Positions 1 to 7,867 are shown, counted from the stretch's first letter. The stretch is 64,000 nucleotides of DNA from Mycolicibacterium phlei (GCF_001583415.1 NZ_CP014475.1:4464001-4528000); one strand, 5' to 3'. Numbers and translations are program-made. Notes: generated by a model not told the origin, from the letters alone.

Positions 1-59
1 TCGGCCCGAAGGGCACCCGGCTGGCCCGCCCGATCGACGCGGTGCACGAGATTCTGTGA
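1..59 (+). CDS. C-terminal end of an upstream gene, cut by the window
   Basis: The frame starting at base 3 runs without interruption to a TGA at 57-59 and encodes 18 residues ending in ARPIDAVHEIL. This stop overlaps the GTG start of the next gene, as expected for co-transcribed genes. The short tail resembles the end of ArsC/Spx-like thioredoxin-fold reductases, which finish in a similar RP..AV..IL pattern, but 18 residues cannot identify a family. By M. tuberculosis order prsA would be expected near here, and this tail does not look like PrsA. Confidence 0.5.
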   Translation, partial: GPKGTRLARPIDAVHEIL

Positions 60-721
60 GCCGCCGCGGCTTTCGGCTCCTCGCTGCCGCGAGCGCAGCC
101 GTCGTCGCCGCCTCCGCGTGCGGTACCGAGCCGCCGGACTACCGGGCCGTGTGGTCGACGTCGTCGTCGCCGACGTCCACCACGCCGGCCGACGGTGAGG
201 AGCCGGTGCCGATCGCGCTGTATCTCGAACGCCAGGGAGTGGCCGGTCAGACGGTGCCACCGGACAAGCTCACCGACCTGACCGTCAGCTTCCCGACGCC
301 CAAGGGCTGGCAGCCGTACTTCAACACCAACTTCGCGCCGGGCACCCGGGTGATCGCCAGGGGTGACACCTATCCGATCGCGATGCTGGTGGTGCTGAAG
401 CTGACCGGGCAGTTCGACCCGCGCGAGGCCGTCAAGCACGGCTACGTCGACGCGGAGATGTCGCAGAACTTCAAGCGGCTCAACGCCTCCATGGACGACT
501 TCAAGGGTTTCCCGTCGGCGATGATCGAGGGCAGCTACGACCTCAACGGCGAGCGGATGCACTCCTACAACCGCATCGTCATCGCGACCGGCGCCCCGCC
601 GGAGAATCAGCGCTACCTGGTGCAGTTCACCGTGACCGGTTACGCCGACAAGGCCGTCGAGGACTCCACCGACATCGAGGAGATCATCCGCGGGTTCACG
701 GTCTCGGTGCCCAAGTCCTAG
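56..721 (+). CDS. lpqT: LpqT-like lipoprotein (LpqN/LpqT family)
   Basis: A 221-residue exported lipoprotein. Residues 1-22 form a signal peptide with Arg-Arg-Gly at the N-terminus, a hydrophobic Ala/Val stretch and a lipobox ending ASAC, so Cys22 should be lipidated and the protein anchored on the outer face of the membrane. A Ser/Thr/Pro-rich linker follows at about 33-45, then an LpqN/LpqT domain beginning near VSFPTPKGW and ending FTVSVPKS. The function of this family is not established. The GTG start overlaps the TGA of the preceding gene. Its position before rplY and pth matches Rv1016c in M. tuberculosis. The bases around its stop codon have been duplicated just downstream. Confidence 0.9.
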   Translation: MSRRGFRLLAAASAAVVAASACGTEPPDYRAVWSTSSSPTSTTPADGEEPVPIALYLERQGVAGQTVPPDKLTDLTVSFPTPKGWQPYFNTNFAPGTRVIARGDTYPIAMLVVLKLTGQFDPREAVKHGYVDAEMSQNFKRLNASMDDFKGFPSAMIEGSYDLNGERMHSYNRIVIATGAPPENQRYLVQFTVTGYADKAVEDSTDIEEIIRGFTVSVPKS

Positions 722-759
722 TGCGCGAGCCCTAGTGCCCAAGTCCTAGCGCGCGAGCC
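707..759. repeat. 28-bp tandem duplication spanning the lpqT stop codon
   Basis: The stretch from 707 (GTGCCCAAGTCCTAG and onward) recurs starting at 735, a period of 28 bases. Over 25 bases the copies differ at one position (T or C after CCTAG). Each copy ends in GCGCGAGCC, which is the outer end of the palindromic element at 752-812. The duplication therefore joins the end of lpqT to the edge of that element. Confidence 0.85.
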
Positions 760-812
760 TGTAACCACGCAGGAAAAGTGCGAGTAGCGGCATGCGTGGT
801 TACAGCCTCGCG
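752..812 (+). repeat. 61-bp palindromic element, family A, copy 1
   Basis: Two 20-base arms (752-771 and 793-812) are inverted complements at 19 of 20 positions and enclose a 21-base centre containing AAGTGCGAGTAGCGG. The arms begin CGCGAGCC and end CACGCA. The same 20-21-20 layout and the same centre, in the same orientation, recur at 1730-1790 and 43151-43211. This copy ends three bases before the stop codon of the DUF559 gene. Confidence 0.9.
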
Positions 813-815
813 GCA

Positions 816-1664
816 TCAGGGGCGCCATCCGCGCGAGAGGAGGGCCTCGCGGGCGGCGGCCACGATCTCGTGGGGCCGGTCCTCCTTGATGACGCGCAGC
901 ACGATGTGGCCCAGCCGCTCGATCTTCGGGATGATCCGCATGTCCTTCACGTACTGCGGGCGGTCGGTGCGGTGCTGGTCACCGTCGTACTCGGCGACGA
1001 CCTTGTAGTCCTCCCAGCCCATGTCGCAGGTACGCAGCAGTCGGCCGTCGGGGTCGTAGATCGGCACCTGAGTGGTCGGCCGCGGCAGCCCGGCGTCGAT
1101 GTACAACAACCGCAGCCAGGTCTCGCGAGGCGACGCGGCACCGCCGTCGACCAGTGCCAGCGCCTCCCGGAGTCGGTTCAGCCCGCGCGCGCCGCGGTAC
1201 CGCTCGGCCAGCAGCAGGACGCCCTCGGTCGAGAACGGGCGCGCCCGCATCAACGCGTCCATCCGCGCGACCGCCGGACCGCGCCGCAGATGCCGACCGA
1301 GGTCGAACGCGGTGCGCTCCACGGTGGCGACGAGCATGCCGTGGCGCCAACCGAATTCGTCGGGCCCGATGCGTTCGTCGCGGGTGACGACGCCCGCGGG
1401 CGGACGGGTGGCGGCGTGGACCAACTCGATGGGGGTGTCGGCGTCCACCCATTCGGCGCCGTGCACCGCCGACGCCGCGACACCGGTGAGGATTCCGCGA
1501 CGCTTCGACCACAGCGATGCGGCCAACGCCCGGTCCCGCAGCGTCAACTGCCGCCCGCGGGCGGTGTAGACGTTCGGATGGATCGCCCGGTACCACCGCG
1601 TCAGCTCGTACCGGGTGACGGAGCCGTCCGCGAGGACCTCGGAGCCGACGAAGATCTCCCCCAT
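816..1664 (-). CDS. DUF559 (Vsr/REase-like) protein with AbiEi-like N-terminal region
   Basis: A 282-residue protein. The first ~90 residues resemble the winged-helix N-terminus of AbiEi-type antitoxin proteins (YRAIHPNVYTARG, then GILTGVAASAVHG). The last ~110 form a DUF559 domain related to very-short-patch-repair and restriction nucleases: SPRETWLRLL, a conserved Asp in CDMGW, then EYDGDQHR and a KDMR/K stretch, the layout expected for catalytic acidic and basic residues. It probably cuts or nicks DNA; the target is unknown. The ATG at 1664 is chosen because the family domain starts there, with no conserved sequence upstream. The gene is bracketed by two same-orientation palindromic elements and has no toxin partner, so it may be a mobile or domesticated nuclease rather than a toxin-antitoxin member. 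Confidence 0.8.
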   Translation of the reverse strand: MGEIFVGSEVLADGSVTRYELTRWYRAIHPNVYTARGRQLTLRDRALAASLWSKRRGILTGVAASAVHGAEWVDADTPIELVHAATRPPAGVVTRDERIGPDEFGWRHGMLVATVERTAFDLGRHLRRGPAVARMDALMRARPFSTEGVLLLAERYRGARGLNRLREALALVDGGAASPRETWLRLLYIDAGLPRPTTQVPIYDPDGRLLRTCDMGWEDYKVVAEYDGDQHRTDRPQYVKDMRIIPKIERLGHIVLRVIKEDRPHEIVAAAREALLSRGWRP

Positions 1665-1682
1665 ACGCCGATCGTGAGGTCG

Positions 1683-1727
1683 CGCGCCGACAATCGGCGC
1701 GGTCGCGCCGGCGGCACCTGTGGATAA
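1683..1727 (-). promoter_or_regulatory. Inverted repeat and DnaA-box-like site upstream of the DUF559 gene
   Basis: An inverted repeat with 8-base arms and a 3-base loop (CGCGCCGA-CAA-TCGGCGCG, 1683-1701) lies about 20 bases upstream of the DUF559 start. On the minus strand TTATCCACA, a perfect match to the DnaA-box consensus, lies at 1719-1727. The dyad could be an autoregulatory operator for the winged-helix N-terminus. The single DnaA box is not an origin, but it may link transcription or DNA cutting to replication. Confidence 0.5.
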
Positions 1728-1729
1728 CC

Positions 1730-1790
1730 CGCGAACCTGCAGCCACGCAGAAGAAGTGCGAGTGGCGGGCTGCGTGGTTACAGGCTCGCG
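1730..1790 (+). repeat. 61-bp palindromic element, family A, copy 2
   Basis: Arms at 1730-1749 and 1771-1790 pair at 17 of 20 positions; the 21-base centre contains AAGTGCGAGTGGCGG. It has the same orientation as copy 1 at 752-812, so the DUF559 gene is enclosed by direct repeats of a palindrome about 0.98 kb apart. Its right end lies four bases before the -10 box of the next gene, so the element supplies the upstream half of that promoter. Confidence 0.9.
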
Positions 1791-1793
1791 ACT

Positions 1794-1805
1794 TAAGGTG
1801 ACCGC
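1794..1805 (+). promoter_or_regulatory. Leaderless promoter (-10 box) of the SDR gene
   Basis: TAAGGT at 1794-1799 fits the mycobacterial -10 pattern TAnnnT and is followed by six bases and then the ATG at 1806, the usual spacing for a leaderless transcript. The -35 region would fall in the right arm of the palindromic element. Confidence 0.6.
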
Positions 1806-2690
1806 ATGAGCGAGTGGACCGCAGCCGATCTGCCCGACTACACCGGCCGCACCGTGATCGTCACCGGCGCCACCAGCGGCCTCGGCCTGGTGACCGCCCG
1901 CGAACTGGCCCGCGTCGGCGCCAGGACGATCCTGGCGGTGCGCAACGTCGAGAAGGGTGAGAAGGCCGCCGCGACGATGTCCGGCGACGTCGAGGTGCGC
2001 AGGCTCGACCTGTCCGATCTGGCGTCGGTGCGTGAGTTCGCCGCCGGCATCGAGACCGACTTCGACACCGTCGACGTGCTGGTCAACAACGCCGGCATCA
2101 TGGCGGTGCCCTACGCGCTGACCGCCGACGGCTTCGAGAGCCAGATCGGCACCAACCACCTCGGCCACTTCGCCCTGACCAACCTGCTGCTGCCCAAGAT
2201 CACCGACCGGGTGGTCACGGTGTCGTCGATCATGCACATGATCGGCTGGATCAGCCTGTCGGACCTGAACTGGAAGGCCCGCCCCTACCTGGCGTGGCCG
2301 GCCTACGGCCAGTCCAAGCTGGCGAACCTGCTGTTCACCAAGGAGTTGCAGCGCCGGCTGTCCGCGGCGGGCTCGCCGGTGCGCGCCGTCGCCGCGCATC
2401 CCGGGTACTCGGCGACCAACCTGCAGGGTCAGACCGGGCACCCGATCGGCACCCGGGTCTGGCTGGCCGCCAACCGGCTGTTCGCCACCGACCCCGACTT
2501 CGGCGCCCGCCAGACGCTGTACGCGGTGGCCGCCGACATCCCCGGCGACAGCTTCGTCGGCCCGCGCTTCGGCAGCCGCGGCCCGACCGGCATCACCCAG
2601 ATGCGCACCCCGCTGGCCCGCGACGGCCGCACCGCCAAGGCACTGTGGGAGCTGTCCGAGCAGCTCACCGGCACCGAGTTCGCGCTGTGA
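1806..2690 (+). CDS. Short-chain dehydrogenase/reductase (retinol-dehydrogenase-like)
   Basis: A 294-residue classical SDR. The cofactor motif TGATSGLG is at residues 20-27, the NNAG motif at 94-97, the catalytic serine region VSS at 139-141 and the YxxxK pair at Tyr167/Lys171. The long C-terminal part after the active site is typical of the retinol dehydrogenase/WWOX-like branch, which often uses NADP. The substrate is unknown; a lipid or xenobiotic carbonyl is plausible. It stands alone between the DUF559 element and rplY. ATG 1806 follows a leaderless -10 box. Confidence 0.85.
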   Translation: MSEWTAADLPDYTGRTVIVTGATSGLGLVTARELARVGARTILAVRNVEKGEKAAATMSGDVEVRRLDLSDLASVREFAAGIETDFDTVDVLVNNAGIMAVPYALTADGFESQIGTNHLGHFALTNLLLPKITDRVVTVSSIMHMIGWISLSDLNWKARPYLAWPAYGQSKLANLLFTKELQRRLSAAGSPVRAVAAHPGYSATNLQGQTGHPIGTRVWLAANRLFATDPDFGARQTLYAVAADIPGDSFVGPRFGSRGPTGITQMRTPLARDGRTAKALWELSEQLTGTEFAL

Positions 2691-2692
2691 AT

Positions 2693-2722
2693 TTGGGTTC
2701 GGCGCCGGTGAACAGCTACCCT
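2693..2722 (+). promoter_or_regulatory. Candidate promoter of rplY-pth
   Basis: TTGGGT (2693-2698) and TACCCT (2717-2722) are separated by 18 bases and fit a housekeeping-type promoter. A transcript would have a leader of roughly 90 bases before rplY. No riboswitch fold was recognised in it. Confidence 0.4.
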
Positions 2723-2821
2723 GGCTGCTGATCACGGCGAGGGTGGCCGACCTGCCACCGTTATCGACGGGACCCAGTGGTTGAGCCCTGGCCGTGCTGA
2801 GTACACGACAGGAGCATTCAC

Positions 2822-3463
2822 ATGGCGAAGTCCGCCCCCAACAATCTGACCGCCACCATCCGCAAGGAAACCGGCAAGGGTGCCTCGCGTCGCGCCCGCC
2901 GCAACGGCAAGGTCCCCGCGGTTCTCTACGGTCACGGCACCGACCCGCAGCACCTGGAGCTCGACGCCCGCGACTTCGCGGCCGTGCTGCGCCACTCCGG
3001 CGCCAACGCGGTGCTGACGCTGGACATCGAGGGCACCGAGCAGCTGGCGCTGACCAAGGCCGTCGACGTGCACCCGATCCGGCGCACCATCACCCACGCC
3101 GACCTGCTGGTCGTCAAGCGCGGTGAGAAGGTCTCCGTCGAGATCAACGTCGTCGTCGAGGGCGACGCCGCGCCGGGCACCCTGGTCACCCAGGAGGCCA
3201 ACACCATCGAGGTCGAGGCCGACGTGCAGTCGATCCCGGAGAGCCTGACCGTCTCGGTCGAGGGCGCCGAGGCCGGCACCCAGGTCACCGCCGGCTCGAT
3301 CGAGCTGCCCGCCGGTGTCACGCTGATCACCGATCCGGAGGCCCTGGTGGTCCACGTCGTCGCGGCGCCGACCGCCGAGCAGCTCGAGGCCGAGGGTGGC
3401 GGCGAGGCCGCCGCGCCGGCCGAGGAGCCCGCCGCCGAGGCGCCCGCCGAAGAGTCCGAGTAG
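2822..3463 (+). CDS. rplY: 50S ribosomal protein L25 (Ctc/TL5 form)
   Basis: A 213-residue ribosomal protein that binds 5S rRNA in the large subunit. The N-terminal L25 domain (about 5-95) starts [20 protein letters not shown]; the C-terminal TL5-type beta domain (about 100-185) is the general-stress-protein Ctc extension. The tail from about 190 is Ala/Glu-rich and acidic, common in actinobacterial L25. The ATG is preceded by AGGAG at suitable spacing. pth begins six bases after the stop, so the two are surely co-transcribed, as in M. tuberculosis (Rv1015c-Rv1014c). Confidence 0.97.
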   Translation: MAKSAPNNLTATIRKETGKGASRRARRNGKVPAVLYGHGTDPQHLELDARDFAAVLRHSGANAVLTLDIEGTEQLALTKAVDVHPIRRTITHADLLVVKRGEKVSVEINVVVEGDAAPGTLVTQEANTIEVEADVQSIPESLTVSVEGAEAGTQVTAGSIELPAGVTLITDPEALVVHVVAAPTAEQLEAEGGGEAAAPAEEPAAEAPAEESE

Positions 3464-3469
3464 TTCCCC

Positions 3470-4048
3470 GTGGCCGAACCCCTGCTGGTGGTCGGCCTGG
3501 GCAACCCGGGAGCGCAGTACGCCACCACCCGGCACAACCTCGGCTTTCTGGTCGCCGACATCCTCGCCGACCGGATCGGCTCGGGGTTCAAGGTGCACAA
3601 GAAATCCGGTGCCGAGGTGGTGACCGGGCGTCTCGCGGGACGCTCGGTGGTGCTGGCCAAACCGCGGACCTACATGAACGAATCGGGTCGGCAGGTGGGA
3701 CCGTTGGCGAAGTTCTACTCGGTCCCCCCTGCCGACGTGATCGTCATCCACGACGAGCTCGACATCGACTTCGGCCGTATCCGGCTGAAGTTCGGTGGCG
3801 GGATCGCCGGCCACAACGGCCTGCGCTCGGTGGGTGCGGCGTTGGGCACCAATGACTTTCACCGGGTGCGCGTCGGCATCGGCAAGCCGCCGGGCCGGAT
3901 GGAGGGCGCCAAGTTCGTGCTGAGCACCTTCACCGCCGCGGAGTGGAAAGAGGTGCCGACGATCTGTCAGCAGGCCGCCGACGCGGTGGAACTGCTGATC
4001 TCCCAGGGGCTGGAGCCCGCGCAGAACATCGTGCACGCCTGGGGTTAA
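3470..4048 (+). CDS. pth: Peptidyl-tRNA hydrolase
   Basis: A 192-residue enzyme that releases tRNA from prematurely dropped peptidyl-tRNAs. The family signature [11 protein letters not shown] occupies residues 7-17 and the catalytic His22 lies in TTRHNLG; the conserved Asn residues of GNPG and YMNESG and the Asp of IHDELDI are present. [12 protein letters not shown] is the usual glycine-rich loop. Length matches bacterial Pth. It starts with GTG six bases after rplY. Its TAA overlaps the stop of the convergent ferredoxin-like gene by two bases. Confidence 0.97.
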   Translation: MAEPLLVVGLGNPGAQYATTRHNLGFLVADILADRIGSGFKVHKKSGAEVVTGRLAGRSVVLAKPRTYMNESGRQVGPLAKFYSVPPADVIVIHDELDIDFGRIRLKFGGGIAGHNGLRSVGAALGTNDFHRVRVGIGKPPGRMEGAKFVLSTFTAAEWKEVPTICQQAADAVELLISQGLEPAQNIVHAWG

Positions 4049-5085
4049 GCGCCGCGCAGACCCCGGATCCCGCTGTCGACGACCTTGACGGGCTTGTGCG
4101 GGTAGCGCTTCTCGGCGTGCGCCTTGGCCGCCGAGTTCGGCAGCACGTACAGCGTCTCCTTCTTCTCCTGCAGCGGGCGCAGCACCAGGTCCATGAACGC
4201 CTTGCGGTCCTCGAGATACGGTTCGATGACCTCCTCGCCCGCCGGGCACACAGCCAGGCAGTACGCCGCCTTGTAGTTCGCCTTGAACGACAGGCTCTGC
4301 CACATCGACGCGTTCTCCGCATCGCTGACCCGGTCGCGGAAGTCCTCGGCGTCGGCGCTGTCGGCGATGGTCTGCGCCCAGTCGGTGAACCCGCCCATGA
4401 ACTCGCGGTAGTTGTGCACCGAGCAGGCCACGAAGTCGAAGTCGCCGTCCTTCTTGATCGCCCCGACCGGACAGGCCGCCACACACAGCTTGCACTCCAG
4501 GCACGGTGAATAGTCCAGTGGCGCACCGTATTCGCTGATCCCGGCGGCGACGAGCACGGTGCCCAGCAGGATGAAGTTGCCGAACCTCGGGTGGATGACG
4601 TTGCGGTGGATGCCCATCACGCCCATTCCGGCGGCCACCGCGACCGGTTTGTGCGCCACCACCCACATCCGGCCGGGATAGCGGTCCATCTCCATCGGGA
4701 ACGACATCGACGGGTTGATCGCGCGGTACCCGGCGTCCTGCAGCGCGCGCGTGATGCGGTGTGCCGCTTCGTTCATCAGCTCACCGCTGCGGTGGAACTC
4801 CTGGTTGGCGACGCTGCGCGCGGCCGAGCGCACGTTGTCGCGGTTCATCCTCACCACCAGCGAGATGTAGCTGCGCGCACCCGGCAGCGCGGCGTCGACG
4901 TGCTCGCGCTCCGACGCCAGGTCCGGGTTGTCGACGCTGGCGAACCCGACGTCGTCGACGCCGGCGTCCAGGCAGACCTGACGCAGCCAGTCGGCGTCGA
5001 TGGTTCCGGGGTTCCGGCGCGGCCGTGCGCGCACCGCCCGCACGGTGGGGTGGTCGGCGATTCGGGCAGGAAGCGACTCAGCCAT
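4045..5085 (-). CDS. QueG-like 4Fe-4S ferredoxin-domain reductase
   Basis: A 346-residue cytosolic iron-sulfur protein. The ferredoxin signature [15 protein letters not shown] lies near residue 210, and a second partial cysteine pair, CLAVCPAG, near 300. The arrangement recalls epoxyqueuosine reductase (QueG) and reductive-dehalogenase-like proteins, but no corrinoid-binding motif can be confirmed by eye and mycobacteria are not known for queuosine synthesis, so its job is open. The ATG at 5085 is preferred over an upstream TTG because TACTAT lies seven bases upstream as a leaderless -10. It follows the gene at 5133-6296 on the same strand with a 47-base gap holding a dyad. Confidence 0.7.
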   Translation of the reverse strand: MAESLPARIADHPTVRAVRARPRRNPGTIDADWLRQVCLDAGVDDVGFASVDNPDLASEREHVDAALPGARSYISLVVRMNRDNVRSAARSVANQEFHRSGELMNEAAHRITRALQDAGYRAINPSMSFPMEMDRYPGRMWVVAHKPVAVAAGMGVMGIHRNVIHPRFGNFILLGTVLVAAGISEYGAPLDYSPCLECKLCVAACPVGAIKKDGDFDFVACSVHNYREFMGGFTDWAQTIADSADAEDFRDRVSDAENASMWQSLSFKANYKAAYCLAVCPAGEEVIEPYLEDRKAFMDLVLRPLQEKKETLYVLPNSAAKAHAEKRYPHKPVKVVDSGIRGLRGA

Positions 5086-5090
5086 GCTGG

Positions 5091-5106
5091 GTATAGTACA
5101 CAATAC
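5091..5106 (-). promoter_or_regulatory. Dyad operator overlapping the -10 box of the QueG-like gene
   Basis: GTATTGTGTACTATAC (minus strand) is an imperfect palindrome symmetric at 12 of 16 positions. It contains TTGTGTACTA, close to the TnGTnnACnA layout of GntR-type operators. It overlaps TACTAT, which stands seven bases before the ATG at 5085, so a bound repressor would block the promoter directly. The cognate regulator is not identified; the nearest is the TetR protein at 7328. Confidence 0.5.
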
Positions 5107-5132
5107 TCAGCTGGCTGATGGTCGGCCGCGGG

Positions 5133-6296
5133 CTATAGGAAGGAGTTCTCCGAGGTCAGCCCGCGTTCCGGGAACGCACCGAGCGCGAACGTCTCGCAGT
5201 TGCCCAGCCCGGTGCCGCCGCCGACCGGGTCGTCGACGCGGACCAGCAGGTCCCGCAGCTGGTGCAGCCTGCGGGCGTTCTCCGGGGAGTCGCAGTCGGT
5301 GACGTGGCTGCCCTCCACCCGCAGGTCGCCCACCCACTGGCCGTAGACCCAGTCGTTCCAGCCGTAGTAGCCGGCGGTGCCGAGGTGGAACCCGGTCGGC
5401 CCGGCCGCGGTGACGGTCAGCGGCCTGCGGGTGCCGTCGGGTTCGATCAGCGTGACGGTGCCGTGCGTGAAGCGGCGGTTGGCGTCGTCGAAGTACATGT
5501 CCTGTTCGACGTTGGCGAACCGGTAGGAGGTGCCGTCGTCGTTCTGCTGTTCTGCCTGACAACGGATTTCAAGGAAGCCGTCGCCGCGCTCCTCCTGGTA
5601 CATGACGAACAGCGAGTACGTCGAGCCGTCCGGGCGGGTCATCGTCATCGGCAGCCAGGTCATGAACATCTGCGCAATCCTGCGGCCGCCGCGCGGTAGC
5701 CCTGGGATGGGTTTGCCGACGCCGGGACGCAGCCCCCAGGAGTGGTCGCGGATGGAGATCCAGTCGGTCGGCGTGATCTCGGTGCGCCGGCCCTCGAGCT
5801 CCACCCAGCCCGACGCCACGCCGATCTGGTGGTAGCGCAGCACGTTGTGGGTCACCCGGTAGCCGTCGGGACTGCGGTCCGGCCACGGATCCTCCAGCGC
5901 CGCACCGAAACTGCCGCGCAGCACGACGTCGAACGCGATCGGCTGGTGCTCGTTGGGGTCCAGGCTGATCCGTACCGCGCGCAACGGCTCTTCGACGCGG
6001 TAGTGGATCGGGCCGACCTCGGTGGCCGACGGGTCGGCCGACAGCCGCCGCCCGCCCCGCACGGTCCACTGCTCAGTGCCCCGGCACACCCCGGCAGCGC
6101 CGTCGAAAACGCCTCTGTTGGTGTACTTTCCGACGCCCAACACCACCTGCAGCGAGTTGTCCCTGGCGTGCGCGATGGTCCAGATCTTCTCGGTCCACGA
6201 CGGGTCGGACTGGCTCACGGTGGCGAACGTGTCGACGATCTGGTGGGTCAGCAGCTCGTCTTCGGGCACGAGGCCGCCGTAGTTCGTGGTCAGCAA
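5133..6296 (-). CDS. Conserved hypothetical protein, possible AttH/CrtC-like beta fold
   Basis: A 387-residue soluble protein without signal peptide or membrane segment. I do not recognise it firmly. It is rich in beta-type segments and Trp, with a central stretch GVASGWVELEGRRTEITPTDWISIRDHSWGLR-like in character that recalls the hydroxyneurosporene-synthase/AttH fold, in which a conserved Asp-His-Ser-Trp motif (DHSWG) is seen. The TTG start at 6296 is supported by AAGGTGAG just upstream, which also contains the TGA of the preceding gene, so translation is coupled. Co-directional neighbours are a ferritin-like protein and a 4Fe-4S protein, suggesting a small oxidative pathway on a lipid or polyketide substrate. 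Confidence 0.55.
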   Translation of the reverse strand: MLTTNYGGLVPEDELLTHQIVDTFATVSQSDPSWTEKIWTIAHARDNSLQVVLGVGKYTNRGVFDGAAGVCRGTEQWTVRGGRRLSADPSATEVGPIHYRVEEPLRAVRISLDPNEHQPIAFDVVLRGSFGAALEDPWPDRSPDGYRVTHNVLRYHQIGVASGWVELEGRRTEITPTDWISIRDHSWGLRPGVGKPIPGLPRGGRRIAQMFMTWLPMTMTRPDGSTYSLFVMYQEERGDGFLEIRCQAEQQNDDGTSYRFANVEQDMYFDDANRRFTHGTVTLIEPDGTRRPLTVTAAGPTGFHLGTAGYYGWNDWVYGQWVGDLRVEGSHVTDCDSPENARRLHQLRDLLVRVDDPVGGGTGLGNCETFALGAFPERGLTSENSFL

Positions 6297-6300
6297 GAAC

Positions 6301-7212
6301 TCACCTTTCTGCCGGGGATCCGAAGAACGTCGTCATGTCCTCGCCGCGCTCGTAGGCCCGCATCCAGGTGTCCGCCCACGCGGGCAGCGGCTGGTCGGCC
6401 GGGTCGTGATAGGGCGTCTGCGACAGCGCCAGCCGCCACATCATGGCCAGCAGTTCGCGGGTGGGCACCGGACCGAAGATCGTCGGCGCCGCCTGTTTCG
6501 CGCGGCCGAGGCGGCTCTTGAGCTCGCCGGTCAGAAACGCCCCGGACAGCAGTTCGCGGGTGGAGGCGCCGCGGTCCCCGAACGGCACGATGCGGTCGAA
6601 CCTCTCGGCGATCGCGTCGGCGACACCGTGCACGTGGTTGAAGGTGGCCTTGACGTGACGCAGCCGGTACCACGGGCTCGGTGCGACGTGCCGGCACAGG
6701 ATCAGCCCGGAGCTACGGTGCTCGATCTCCTCGACGAAGTGCCACAGCATCAGCGAGGCCACCCGCACATCTCCCCCACCGAACAGCGAATCCCGGTTGT
6801 CCAGAAGGACTTTGAACAACGGAGTGAAGGTGGCCTCCAGGTTGGCGATGTAGGCCAGGTGGAACTCGACGGGTTCACGTGCGAGCAGGTCGTCGTAGGC
6901 GGCGCAGGCGTCGGTGTAGCACTGCTCGAGATCGGGGTAGCGTTCGATGAGCGCCAGCATGTGCTTGCGGTGCGCGGCGGCATGCTGGGCCTCCTGTTTG
7001 AGGAACGCGTCGGCCTCGGCGGCGACGACGGGATCCTCGGCGAACCGGTCGGCGGCCATCCGCACCGCGCTGACGATGTAGCGCTCGAACGGCACCGCGA
7101 TGAACGTGAAAGCGTTGCAGAACAACCCGAAATCGGGATTGGCGGGTTGCCACTTGAACGCAACGCTGGCGTCGAACTCCCAGCCGATCTTGCGGATCAC
7201 GAGGTCGGTCAC
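6301..7212 (-). CDS. PF10118-type predicted metal-dependent hydrolase (ferritin-like)
   Basis: A 303-residue helical protein matching the predicted metal-dependent hydrolase family (PF10118). Metal-ligand motifs of a di-iron type helical bundle are visible: KQEAQHAAAH near residue 75 and WHFVEEIEHRS near 165. The activity of this family is not well known; a fatty-acid or alkyl hydroxylase/desaturase-like role is conceivable. The GTG at 7212 is chosen because GGAGAGG lies at good spacing upstream; longer in-frame starts have no ribosome site. It is divergent from the TetR gene at 7328 and its stop lies four bases before the start of the next minus-strand gene. Confidence 0.7.
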   Translation of the reverse strand: MTDLVIRKIGWEFDASVAFKWQPANPDFGLFCNAFTFIAVPFERYIVSAVRMAADRFAEDPVVAAEADAFLKQEAQHAAAHRKHMLALIERYPDLEQCYTDACAAYDDLLAREPVEFHLAYIANLEATFTPLFKVLLDNRDSLFGGGDVRVASLMLWHFVEEIEHRSSGLILCRHVAPSPWYRLRHVKATFNHVHGVADAIAERFDRIVPFGDRGASTRELLSGAFLTGELKSRLGRAKQAAPTIFGPVPTRELLAMMWRLALSQTPYHDPADQPLPAWADTWMRAYERGEDMTTFFGSPAER

Positions 7213-7327
7213 CGCTGCTGCCCTCTCCGCACCGGAATTACCATTGGGGCCCGCTGATGTCTCATCCGCGGGTCGGCGTGCTGTAGCGTCAGTGTGACAT
7301 TTGGATGCCTGTGTGTAAAGGACGGCG

Positions 7328-7867
7328 ATGGTGGCTCCGGACGACCAGTCGACGCGGCGACGCATTCTGGCGGCGACGTTCGTGGTGCTGGCGCGCGACG
7401 GGCGGCGCCGCCTGCAGCTGTCCGACGTGGCCGCCGAGGCCGGGGTGTCACGGCCGACGCTCTACCGGCACTTCGGGTCCAAGGAGGGGCTGCTGGAGGC
7501 GTTCGCGCTCTACGAGCAGGACAACTTCGACGCGGGCATCGCCGCGGCGATCACCGGACTGACCGGCGCGGAGCGTCTCGACGCGGCGCTGCGGTTCATC
7601 GTGCGGTTCCAGAGCACGTATTCGCTGGGCTCGCTGGCCGATGTCGAGCCCGAACACGTGCTGCAGCAGATGAAACGGGTGCTGCCGATCATGCACGAGC
7701 GCATCGCGCGAATCATCCCCGGCCCAGACAGCGAGGTGGCCGCGGCGGCGGTGGTGCGGATCGCGGTGTGCCACTACATGATCGGCGGTGGTACTCCCGA
7801 GCAGTTCCTCGCCGAGCTGCGGCACGCCGCCGGGCTGGCCCCGGTGCGCGGCCGGTCCGCCGGGTAG
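7328..7867 (+). CDS. TetR family transcriptional regulator
   Basis: A 179-residue repressor. The TetR N-terminal helix-turn-helix is clear at about 12-55 (RRRILAATFVVLARDG, then DVAAEAGVSRPTLYRHFGSKEGLLEAF). The C-terminal ligand-binding part is short and unassigned. The ATG has AAAGGA upstream. It is transcribed away from the ferritin-like gene; the shared 115-base gap should hold both promoters and its operator, and it is the natural regulator of the three minus-strand genes to its left. No clean palindrome was seen in that gap. Confidence 0.88.
   Translation: MVAPDDQSTRRRILAATFVVLARDGRRRLQLSDVAAEAGVSRPTLYRHFGSKEGLLEAFALYEQDNFDAGIAAAITGLTGAERLDAALRFIVRFQSTYSLGSLADVEPEHVLQQMKRVLPIMHERIARIIPGPDSEVAAAAVVRIAVCHYMIGGGTPEQFLAELRHAAGLAPVRGRSAG

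Noticed and set aside
816-1664. AbiE-type toxin-antitoxin pair
   Set aside because: There is no AbiEii nucleotidyltransferase gene next to it and the C-terminus is a nuclease-like DUF559 domain.
1719-1727. DnaA-box match as a replication origin
   Set aside because: Only one box, no AT-rich unwinding region and no dnaA/dnaN/recF genes; kept only as a possible regulatory site.
2732-4666. A 644-codon open frame on the minus strand across rplY, pth and the ferredoxin-like gene
   Set aside because: It is antisense to two certain genes, is low-complexity (Gly/Arg/Asp/Val-rich) and has no recognisable domain; long antisense frames are expected at this GC content.
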